Made by a program: the position numbers and the translations under genes. Below are positions 1 through 4,880 of a stretch of 6,185 bases of DNA, piece by piece; positions within the stretch are counted from its first letter, which is position 1; the number at the start of each line of letters is the position of its first letter. Under the pieces are notes generated by a model. The model was not told where the DNA came from, did no database searches, and saw only the letters and a program-made list of their open reading frames with translations. Source of the stretch: an uncultured Acidimicrobiia bacterium (GTDB lineage: Bacteria; Actinomycetota; Acidimicrobiia; Spongiisociales; Spongiisociaceae); the NCBI GenBank assembly GCA_937900165.1, contig CALCCX010000525.1, forward strand, positions 1 to 6,185. The letters are read 5' to 3'.

Positions 1-183
1 GGCATCACAATGGCCGAGTACGTCCGGCGGCTCGTAGACCGCGACTTGGCAGAAGCGACTCCGGGCGCCGATCCGTCGAGCATCTTCGCCATCGGAAGTT
101 CAGGCGGTTCCAACATTGCCACCGAGAAAGACGGCGCAGTTGGCGACGCCATCGCAGCCCGGTGGGCGGACCGCACACGGTGA
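1..183 (+). CDS. Ribbon-helix-helix antitoxin of a VapBC pair (5'-truncated)
   Basis: The frame is open from the window edge to TGA at 181-183, giving the last 60 residues of a protein whose start is missing. The visible part begins with a helix typical of the second half of a CopG/Arc-type ribbon-helix-helix fold (TMAEYVRRLVDRDL). A less conserved tail rich in Gly, Ser and Ala follows, with the PSSIFAIGSSGGS pattern common where such antitoxins wrap their toxin. In this family the N-terminal domain binds operator DNA as a dimer and the tail neutralises the toxin. The stop codon overlaps the GTG start of the PIN toxin (GTGA), so the two are probably co-translated from an autoregulated promoter left of the window. 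The family call rests on half a protein plus the toxin next door; the exact antitoxin class is uncertain. Confidence 0.75.
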   Translation, partial: GITMAEYVRRLVDRDLAEATPGADPSSIFAIGSSGGSNIATEKDGAVGDAIAARWADRTR

Positions 184-596
184 GCGTGTTCGTGGACACG
201 TCTGCGTGGTATGCGGCGGCTGACGTCGACGACGCCAGTCACGAGCGCGCAAAGGCGCGGATCGAGGAGTTCAGCGGGCAACTGGTTACCACCGACCACG
301 TTCTGGTCGAGACGTGGTTTCTCGCCGCCGGCCGTCTCGGGTCGTCGGTTGCCGAGACCCTCCTGGAGCGAATCAGGGCAGGAATCGCCACGGTGGAGGC
401 TGCCATAGTCGCCGATCTGGAGGTTGCGGCGACAATCTGGAGCGAGTTTCCCGACCAAGAGTTCTCCATCGTGGACAGAACGAGTTGGGCGGTGATGCAG
501 CGACTCGGCATCCACGAAGCGGTAGCTTTCGATCGGGACTTTGCCATCTTCCGGTTCGGCGCTCACCGCAAACAGGCATTCACGGTGCACGCCTGA
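180..596 (+). CDS. vapC: PIN-domain ribonuclease toxin, VapC family
   Basis: This 138-residue protein has the length and layout of a VapC toxin, a magnesium-dependent endoribonuclease that cleaves tRNA, rRNA or mRNA when released from its antitoxin. The acidic residues expected for the PIN active site are present: Asp6 in FVDTSAW, Glu44 in DHVLVETW, Asp99 in FSIVDRTSW, and Asp118 with Asp120 in AFDRDF. The toxin therefore looks intact. I chose GTG at 180 because it gives the usual N-terminus (MSVFVDTSAW), overlaps the antitoxin stop as GTGA, and has a GGCGGA stretch nine bases upstream. An in-frame GTG at 162 would add six residues (MGGPHT) not typical of the family. A GTG at 186 is also possible. 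The RNA target cannot be read from the sequence. Confidence 0.92.
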   Translation: MSVFVDTSAWYAAADVDDASHERAKARIEEFSGQLVTTDHVLVETWFLAAGRLGSSVAETLLERIRAGIATVEAAIVADLEVAATIWSEFPDQEFSIVDRTSWAVMQRLGIHEAVAFDRDFAIFRFGAHRKQAFTVHA

Positions 597-629
597 TGGA
601 CTTCGGGCCACCCGGCCTCCCTGGGTTGC

Positions 630-928
630 TCACAGCCCACGTCCGTGGGCGGCGCCTTCGCAGACAAGAGCGCGTTCCGCTCGTGCCTGGCGGACCAGAG
701 CGTCGTCGTTGGCGTAGAGGCTGCCCCGAACCCGCATCGACGCAGGCAAAGCTCTGACCACGTCTTCGGTGATCAGCGCCACCGACCGACTCAAAGTCGT
801 CTACCGGGAGTGCCGAGATCCATGACCAGACCCGACGCCACTCGGCGCCACTGGAGAAACCCAACGGCCAACCCAGCCCAGTAGCCCCCGAGCGGCGCAT
901 CCGCCAACCACACAATCCGAGTAGTCAT
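630..928 (-). pseudogene. Possible decayed small gene or two tiny overlapping ORFs
   Basis: Two short minus-strand frames abut here. The first starts at ATG 928, ends with TGA at 791-793, and would encode 45 residues with one hydrophobic stretch (PLGGYWAGLAVGFLQW). The second could start at TTG 794 (a TTGA overlap) or GTG 782, ends with TGA at 630-632, and would encode 50-54 residues of balanced composition (ALITEDVVRALPASM). By hand count its GC content is about 80, 52 and 72 percent at codon positions 1, 2 and 3, which is coding-like. The pair may be remnants of one frameshifted gene following the lipoprotein gene in the same direction. No good ribosome binding site is seen, I recognise no family, and chance frames in GC-rich DNA remain a real alternative. 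Confidence 0.2.
635..650 (+). terminator. GC-rich hairpin behind vapC
   Basis: GCCCAC and GTGGGC pair across a four-base GTCC loop, 38 bases after the vapC stop. The position suits a transcription terminator for the toxin-antitoxin transcript. No T-run follows, so it would be an atypical terminator of the kind often proposed in GC-rich actinobacteria, or only an mRNA end structure. Confidence 0.3.
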
Positions 929-950
929 CGATGCTGCAGACGCCTGAGCA

Positions 951-968
951 GTAGAAGCCCGCTTCTAC
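951..968 (-). terminator. Inverted repeat overlapping the end of the pilus operon
   Basis: GTAGAAGC and GCTTCTAC form a perfect eight-base inverted repeat around two bases; as RNA it gives a seven-pair stem with a four-base loop. On the minus strand the left arm contains the TAG stop codon (965-967) of the lipoprotein gene. It lies exactly where the nine-gene operon ends and faces the convergent vapC transcript, so it may act in both directions. No T-run follows on either strand, so termination is inferred from position and symmetry only. Confidence 0.45.
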
Positions 969-1363
969 CCGGTATCCACCCTGTGCGGAGGCCCGATCAA
1001 GCCCCCTTCTGGAATGTCGTCGCGACAGAACGTGATCGTCAGCAGCCAGACCGTTTGCACCATGCCTTCCGGATCGAGCTGGTCCGCCCCCGGCGTGGTT
1101 TCGATGAAATCGAGGGCCAGCGTCGAAGTCGCCGGGTTCTCCCAGGCACCTTGCTCACACCCCGCTCTTGCGAGATCGACCCACTGTTCAGCCGACACAT
1201 CATCGAGGGCAGTGTGGTTGACACCTATCTGTCGAAGATTGTCGGAAAGCTCTGGGGATACCTCCGCCGACCCGCAAGCCGCGAAAAGCGACAATCCGAC
1301 CGCCACAACAGCACGCGACAGCGAGCGGCAGGTCGGGGTCATTCTGTCAGCCAGCAAGCCCAT
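965..1363 (-). CDS. Small predicted lipoprotein at the end of the Tad operon
   Basis: This encodes a 132-residue protein with an N-terminal export signal: basic residues up to Arg17, a hydrophobic run (AVVAVGLSLFAA, 18-29), and Cys30 in a lipobox-like LFAAC. It should be exported and lipid-anchored on the outer face of the membrane. The mature part is mostly helical in character and holds Cys69 (ARAGCEQG) and Cys113 (TITFCRDD), which could form a disulfide. This arrangement resembles small actinobacterial secreted domains of the DUF732 kind, but the match is by eye and weak. The ATG at 1363 follows the TAG of the helix-turn-helix gene with no gap; an internal ATG at 1342 (residue 8) would give a more compact signal peptide. 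Its place in the operon suggests an envelope accessory role for the pilus. Its function is otherwise unknown. Confidence 0.7.
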   Translation of the reverse strand: MGLLADRMTPTCRSLSRAVVAVGLSLFAACGSAEVSPELSDNLRQIGVNHTALDDVSAEQWVDLARAGCEQGAWENPATSTLALDFIETTPGADQLDPEGMVQTVWLLTITFCRDDIPEGGLIGPPHRVDTG

Positions 1364-1576
1364 CTACGATGACGGCTCGAGACCGGCCGGTGGGACTTGT
1401 TGGGTGCGGAACCAGTCGAGCACCTCATCACGTCGAAACAGTCTCCGCTCCCCCACCAGCGTCGAGGGAATCCAACCTTCTCCTGACATTCGGCGGGCCT
1501 CATCGATCGACAGGCCCAACATGTCTGCGACCCCTGGAAGATCCAATATCGGTGGGTAGCGTTCGAAACCCTTCAC
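1364..1576 (-). CDS. Small excisionase/MerR-like helix-turn-helix protein
   Basis: This 70-residue protein consists almost entirely of one predicted DNA-binding domain. Residues 10-20 (ILDLPGVADML) match the first helix of the helix-turn-helix called HTH_17 or excisionase-type. GLSIDEARRM (20-29) supplies the turn and second helix, and ERRLFRRDEVLDWF (43-56) the basic wing and closing helix. A short Pro-rich tail follows. GTG at 1576 overlaps the TGA of the TadG-like gene (GTGA) and has no ribosome binding site of its own, so translation probably depends on coupling. Such proteins serve as phage or plasmid excisionases, or as small transcription factors. Here, with no integrase nearby and inside a pilus operon, a regulatory role is the more likely reading, but that is inference. 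Confidence 0.8.
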   Translation of the reverse strand: MKGFERYPPILDLPGVADMLGLSIDEARRMSGEGWIPSTLVGERRLFRRDEVLDWFRTQQVPPAGLEPSS

Positions 1577-2001
1577 GGGTTGGGTGCGGGGTTGGCAAGG
1601 GATCGGACCGTAACCGTGAACGGGTCCTCATTGGGCAACAACACCCGCAGCAGGGTGAACTCCACCTCCCGCTGCAACACGACAGTCACAAACCCGGCGG
1701 TGGCGTTGACCGTCGCATCGACATCTGATCCCCATTCTGGGTGACTCACAAGATATTCGAACGCCCTGTCGTTGGCTTGCGCTGGATCCAACTGGATCAA
1801 TGCGTTGTCTCGAAATTCCGCCCGGTCCAACGCAGTCGCGGCAGCCACCGTCGCCCCATCTGCCATTCCTGCCAGGAGGCGCCGTTCGGTGAAGGCACGC
1901 CAGAGGTCGATGCTCAAACCACCCAGAAACAACAGGCCGATGCAGAGGCCGAGAATCCAGATGGTGACCGAGCCCCGTTCGCCCGTGCCCACGCGCCTCA
2001 T
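1573..2001 (-). CDS. TadG-like pilus assembly protein
   Basis: This 142-residue protein has a short basic N-terminus, then ERGSVTIWILGLCIGLLFLG (8-27), typical of the TadG-type N-terminal region of Flp pilus assembly proteins. One membrane segment spans about 12-32. The following stretch (RAFTERRLLAGMADGATVAA, 35-54) is the usual amphipathic helix with the Asp-Gly-Ala pattern of this family. The rest, about 90 residues, is probably a small extracytoplasmic domain rich in beta strand. Classical TadG proteins are much longer and often carry a von Willebrand-type domain, which is absent here, so this is the short form. The ATG at 2001 overlaps the previous stop as ATGA. It likely acts as an inner-membrane or minor pilus component together with the two TadE-like proteins upstream. 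Confidence 0.78.
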   Translation of the reverse strand: MRRVGTGERGSVTIWILGLCIGLLFLGGLSIDLWRAFTERRLLAGMADGATVAAATALDRAEFRDNALIQLDPAQANDRAFEYLVSHPEWGSDVDATVNATAGFVTVVLQREVEFTLLRVLLPNEDPFTVTVRSLANPAPNP

Positions 2002-2420
2002 GGTGGGAACGACCTGAAGTCGTCGACGCGCTCTGAGTGGCTGACAACAACATCATTGGCTGCGAACTCACCAATTCCGGGGATAACCAGCAGGGGCGTG
2101 TCTACCACGACCGTGGCGGTGATCTCTTGTCCCCAATCCAGCACACCGGCGAAGGTCACCTCAATGGCACTGGCATCAAACCCGTGGTTCAGCGCAATCT
2201 CGGTAGCCCGCAGGCGCCCGGCATCCTCGCCGGTTGCCTGATCGCCTGACAACACCACCGATCTGGCAGCTTCTTGGGCAGCCAACTCCGCCATGGATAG
2301 GGTCTCTACCCATCTCGGGATCGAGGCCACCAGCATCACCAACGGAAACATGAGAAGACCGATGGCCAAAACCATCTCGATGGCGCCCGATGCCCCTCGG
2401 TCCTCCGTCCACCGCTTCAT
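1998..2420 (-). CDS. TadE-like minor pseudopilin, second copy
   Basis: The protein is 140 residues from ATG at 2420, or 141 from the adjacent GTG at 2423; both overlap the previous stop (GTGATGA). It begins with a charged leader (MKRWTEDRG), then GASGAIEMVLAIGLLMF leading into a membrane segment at about 14-34. Next comes a helix (WVETLSMAELAAQEAARSVV, 37-56) of the kind seen after the membrane anchor in TadE/TadF proteins. The remainder contains strand-like VVVDTPLLVIPGIGEF, probably extracytoplasmic. TadE-like proteins are minor pseudopilins needed for Tad pilus assembly. The glutamate (residue 15) lies six rather than five residues after the first Gly, so the processing site is not canonical. 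The protein may correspond to TadF in gene order; the class is clear, the exact orthology is not. Confidence 0.8.
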   Translation of the reverse strand: MKRWTEDRGASGAIEMVLAIGLLMFPLVMLVASIPRWVETLSMAELAAQEAARSVVLSGDQATGEDAGRLRATEIALNHGFDASAIEVTFAGVLDWGQEITATVVVDTPLLVIPGIGEFAANDVVVSHSERVDDFRSFPP

Positions 2421-2821
2421 CACGGGGTCACCACCAGGTCAGGCTCCTTGACAGCCCTGGCCTCCAGTACGAATGACCACGCCGCAAAGCCGGGGATAGG
2501 ACTGACAAGCGTGACGTCGGCGGTCGCCGACATCTCCGTCCCAGAGTCGGCGCACGAAACCGAGACCCCATCGCCGAGGCTGCCACCGAGCAGGTCTGAC
2601 AGCGCATCGCCTGCCCTAGCCTCACACTCCACCACGCCTGCATCCGCGAACGATCCGGCCCTCACCCCCTCGTCGACTGCAGCCCTGATGACGCCCCTCG
2701 CGTAGACGAACAACAGGACGTTGACCATCGAGACGAACACCATCAACGAAATCCCGATCGCCAACATGTAGGTCACGGTCGCGTGGCCGCCTTCGTCGCG
2801 CCACCTCGAGGCGCTAGGCAT
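2420..2821 (-). CDS. tadE: TadE-like minor pseudopilin, first copy
   Basis: This 133-residue protein has a charged leader (to about residue 10), a hydrophobic segment at about 17-40, and then VYARGVIRAAVDEGVRAGS (39-57). That last stretch is strongly reminiscent of TadE proteins of actinobacterial Flp loci. Cys65 and Cys90 flank a Gly/Leu-rich turn and could form a disulfide outside the membrane. The C-terminal part (SPIPGFAAWSFVLEARAVKE) is a beta-rich ending usual in the family. The start ATG at 2821 directly follows the TGA of the small pilin gene, with a weak GGA six bases upstream. TadE proteins are low-abundance pseudopilins that join or prime the pilus. Where many TadE proteins have a +5 Glu after the leader Gly, this one has Thr17. 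Confidence 0.84.
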   Translation of the reverse strand: MPSASRWRDEGGHATVTYMLAIGISLMVFVSMVNVLLFVYARGVIRAAVDEGVRAGSFADAGVVECEARAGDALSDLLGGSLGDGVSVSCADSGTEMSATADVTLVSPIPGFAAWSFVLEARAVKEPDLVVTP

Positions 2822-3013
2822 TCAGATTCCGATTTGATCGCGCACGAAAGTGATGACGTCCGCACCGAGTGCTTGTAACGCGGCGAGCAGCCCCATCACG
2901 ACCAGCACACCCACCACGATCCAGGCAAAGATCGAACTCGTCTCTGCTGCACCTCGGTCGTTTGTCAGCAGCTTCCAGATGTTCACTGTGGTCTCCCTTC
3001 TTTTGTATCGCAT
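2822..3013 (-). CDS. flp: Small Flp-like prepilin candidate
   Basis: This is a 63-residue protein with a basic leader (MRYKRRE), an Arg-Gly at 20-21 and a membrane helix at about 27-48 (SIFAWIVVGVLVVMGLLAAL). It ends with a short tail (GADVITFVRDQIGI). Size, topology and position after tadC suit the major Flp pilin or a pilin-like peptide. The canonical Gly-x4-Glu-Tyr cleavage motif is not present; Glu24 lies three residues after the Gly. Three in-frame starts are possible. ATG 3019 overlaps the tadC stop. ATG 3013 (chosen) has GGAGG six bases upstream. GTG 2986 has GAAGGGAG six bases upstream and gives a 54-residue form (MNIWKLLTNDRG...). A related class of short single-helix proteins in Tad loci is an alternative to a true pilin. 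Confidence 0.75.
   Translation of the reverse strand: MRYKRRETTVNIWKLLTNDRGAAETSSIFAWIVVGVLVVMGLLAALQALGADVITFVRDQIGI
2993..3000 (-). promoter_or_regulatory. Second Shine-Dalgarno site inside the pilin gene 5' end
   Basis: GAAGGGAG lies six bases before an in-frame GTG at 2986. It is a strong match to the anti-Shine-Dalgarno sequence at ideal spacing. It may mark the true pilin start or allow extra initiation within the gene. Confidence 0.5.
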
Positions 3014-3015
3014 TT

Positions 3016-3972
3016 TCATCCTCCAAATATGATCGATGGCAGTGGTGCTCCGAGGAACAGCAATACGACAGGCGCCAGAATCACCACTATCGGAATCACC
3101 ATCAGCAGTCGTCTCTTGGCAGCCAGCTGCTGCATCTCATCTCTGCGCGAGTTGCGGAGATCCTTTGACAAATCGAGCAGAGCATCGGCCAGATCTGCAC
3201 CTCTCTCCTGGGCAGTGGCGATCACCCGGTAAGTCCTGGCGGCCTCCGGTTCTGGTGTGAGCTCTGCGGCGCGATCGAGGGCTGCGATGAACGACCAACC
3301 CCTCTCATGCAACCGCAAGGCCTCGGCCAGCTCCTCTACAACAGCGCCATTGGCTCGATCAACGACATGGCGGGCTGCCTCTATAGCTCCCCCACCCACC
3401 CTGGTCCTCATCGCGATGAGTTGGTTGATGGTGAACAGTTCGCTGCGAATCCGCTCGCTGCGATCGCTCACCGCCGAATCGAGCCGGCTCCTCGCAGTCA
3501 GAAGTCCGAGTGCGAATCCAAGAGTCCCAAAAACGAACATCATGATGACAGAGCGAGTTAGGAACAGACCGACCGCGCCAACCCCAACCGCCAAGGCAGC
3601 CGCCCGGCCAAGCGCCCGAATTCGATATTCCTGGGGACGCAAATACTCCGGTGTCGAAGGAAAGAGGCCGGCGTTGCGGATTCGAAGTGACAATTGCTCG
3701 TCGGAGACCGAGGTCACCAGTCGGCTGACCCTGTCGACCACGCCACCGAAAATCGGAGCGAGTAGCCGTCTGATGGTGCCCTCGCCAAATATCGGGCCTG
3801 GGTTCGCCCGGCCAAAAGCGTCAGGACTGCGCTTGAGTTCGGCCCTGGTCGCAGCGGTGAATGGCCTCACTCTGGCGGCCAGCTTGCGGGGCGGGCGGAC
3901 CAGCACCCAGGCGAACGCGGCCCCAAAGGTCGCCGTCGAGAGTGCGGCAAACAGTGGCAGCCAACCGGTCAC
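3016..3972 (-). CDS. tadC: Tad platform protein TadC (type II secretion F domain)
   Basis: This 318-residue inner-membrane protein is one of the two platform subunits that couple the TadA ATPase to pilus assembly. Hydrophobic segments lie at about 5-25, 124-158 (long enough for two passes) and 289-309. The cytoplasmic stretch between the last two (about 170-288) has the helical layout of the T2SSF domain, including FTINQLIAMRTRVGGGAIEA (180-199) and ATAQERGADLADALLDLSKD (252-271). It follows tadB directly, as in nearly all Tad loci. The GTG at 3972 overlaps the tadB stop (GTGA) and has a strong GGGGAGG seven bases upstream (3980-3986), which supports this start. Length and topology are normal. 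The assignment as TadC rather than TadB rests on order and on its weaker domain pattern. Confidence 0.87.
   Translation of the reverse strand: MTGWLPLFAALSTATFGAAFAWVLVRPPRKLAARVRPFTAATRAELKRSPDAFGRANPGPIFGEGTIRRLLAPIFGGVVDRVSRLVTSVSDEQLSLRIRNAGLFPSTPEYLRPQEYRIRALGRAAALAVGVGAVGLFLTRSVIMMFVFGTLGFALGLLTARSRLDSAVSDRSERIRSELFTINQLIAMRTRVGGGAIEAARHVVDRANGAVVEELAEALRLHERGWSFIAALDRAAELTPEPEAARTYRVIATAQERGADLADALLDLSKDLRNSRRDEMQQLAAKRRLLMVIPIVVILAPVVLLFLGAPLPSIIFGG
3020..3024 (-). promoter_or_regulatory. Shine-Dalgarno site for the pilin gene within the tadC end
   Basis: GGAGG is embedded in the last two glycine codons of tadC. It is too close to ATG 3019 (no spacer) but ideally placed for ATG 3013 (six bases), which is why I chose the latter start. 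Confidence 0.55.
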
Positions 3973-4880
3973 GTTCTGGCCTCCCCAGTCACGGCCGACC
4001 CGCCCAGGACTCTGCGTTCTGGGCTTCGTTTGCTGAAGAAACGCAACACCACAATGCCGAACACGCTCCAGAGCGCCCCAACGATCACGATGAACAATCC
4101 CGAGCCGCTCTGATAGAAGTCCCGATAGGCACCAGGTAGGAACGCCAGAAAAAGCAGCAATGCCCAGGGCACGATCACGACCACCCTGCTCTCCAGGCGC
4201 TGCTCGAGGCCTTGGGTCCTGATGTCGCTTTCCACCTTCAAGTCTTCGCCGATCTCGTTGATCAGATCACGGAGGACAACTTCGATGAGGTTGCCCCCGT
4301 GGATGTGGGCAAGCACGAGGACTTCGACAACTTTATCGGTCGTAGCGTCTCCCATTTCCTCTTTGACAAGTTCGAGAGCGGGGACCACTCCTAGCATTCG
4401 GACCTGAAGGGGAAATCGCTCAAAGGCGTCCCTGATTGGGAGCGGGCCGGTTCTCGCGAGAGTCACCAGGGCATTGACCAGCGTGACACCCGAACCGATG
4501 CTGGCGAGAAGGTCCCTGATCCCATCAGGCCAGGCACCTCGAATCTCATCGAGCCGAGCCAGGCGCCGCCGCCCGTAGTAGGCCCTCGGCCACATGAAGG
4601 CACCGACGGCGGGCACAACGGCCAGCCACCATGCTCCGCTGATGGTCAGCGAGAAAAGGAACGTGACCGATGCGACTGCAATCGAGCCTGCCACGAATTG
4701 AGCCGGGGTCAGGTCGGACCCTGCCTGGATGAGCCAGAGTTGTCTGGCAGGAACGTCTGGCCTCGGTTTGGACTGGATCCTGATGTTCGGGGCGTTGCCA
4801 GTCGCGTACCCCAGCGCGAAGTATGCGAAGATCGCAGATGACAGGGCGGCGATGAGCATCATCAGAGGTGCGGCCGCCAT
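3969..4880 (-). CDS. tadB: Tad platform protein TadB (type II secretion F domain)
   Basis: This 303-residue integral membrane protein is predicted to form the inner-membrane platform with TadC and to be driven by the TadA ATPase. Membrane segments are visible at about 7-25, 62-80, 84-100, 231-249 and 260-280. The T2SSF domain covers roughly 118-245. It includes PDGIRDLLASIGSGVTLVNA (118-137), the usual start of the domain, and LVLAHIHGGNLIEVVLRDL (188-206), followed by a helix rich in Arg and Glu running into the membrane. ATG at 4880 overlaps the ATPase gene by 19 bases. ATG at 4862, giving MMLIAALSS, overlaps the stop as TGATG and is equally plausible; neither has a good ribosome binding site. 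Gene order (ATPase, tadB, tadC) is standard for Tad loci. Confidence 0.9.
   Translation of the reverse strand: MAAAPLMMLIAALSSAIFAYFALGYATGNAPNIRIQSKPRPDVPARQLWLIQAGSDLTPAQFVAGSIAVASVTFLFSLTISGAWWLAVVPAVGAFMWPRAYYGRRRLARLDEIRGAWPDGIRDLLASIGSGVTLVNALVTLARTGPLPIRDAFERFPLQVRMLGVVPALELVKEEMGDATTDKVVEVLVLAHIHGGNLIEVVLRDLINEIGEDLKVESDIRTQGLEQRLESRVVVIVPWALLLFLAFLPGAYRDFYQSGSGLFIVIVGALWSVFGIVVLRFFSKRSPERRVLGGSAVTGEART
3980..3986 (-). promoter_or_regulatory. Strong Shine-Dalgarno site of tadC
   Basis: GGGGAGG stands seven bases before the GTG at 3972 and lies inside the tadB coding region. It fixes the tadC start and suggests that tadC translation does not depend only on coupling to tadB. Confidence 0.6.

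Larger units (their letters stand above)
597..964. other. Convergent intergenic region between vapC and the pilus operon
   Basis: These 368 bases separate the plus-strand toxin gene from the end of the minus-strand operon. They contain a GC-rich hairpin at 635-650, a second at 951-968 that runs into the lipoprotein stop codon, and two abutting short minus-strand frames (791-928 and 630-794). I see no tRNA, attachment site, repeat array or convincing promoter. A plus-strand frame continuing from 596 (ATG overlapping the vapC stop) to 757 is strongly arginine-rich and does not look like a protein. Confidence 0.6.

Noticed and set aside
596..757. Plus-strand frame beginning at ATG overlapping the vapC stop (TGATG)
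   Set aside because: The overlap looks like translational coupling, but the product is dominated by Arg, Gly and Pro and the same frame runs open as a shadow inside vapC from 314. It is not protein-like.
837..855. Short direct repeat GCCACT...GCCACT in the gap
   Set aside because: Two six-base copies are within chance expectation; there is no array, so it is neither a CRISPR nor an attachment site.
580..915. Minus-strand frame of 111 codons across the intergenic gap
   Set aside because: It is Arg/Gly/Trp-rich with no family features. The other two minus frames in the same stretch look more coding-like.
1014..1559. Plus-strand frame of 181 codons opposite the lipoprotein and helix-turn-helix genes
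   Set aside because: The composition is Ser/Arg-rich with no motif, while the minus strand has a clear lipobox and helix-turn-helix with coupled starts.
1364..1576. Reading the helix-turn-helix gene as evidence for a prophage or integrative element
   Set aside because: There is no integrase, attachment repeat, tRNA or phage gene in the window, and the gene is locked by stop/start overlap into the pilus operon.
3257..4036. Long plus-strand frame of 259 codons opposite tadC
   Set aside because: It lies antisense to a well-supported T2SSF protein, has low-complexity Ser/Arg/Ala composition, and shows no recognisable domain. Long antisense frames are expected in GC-rich genes.
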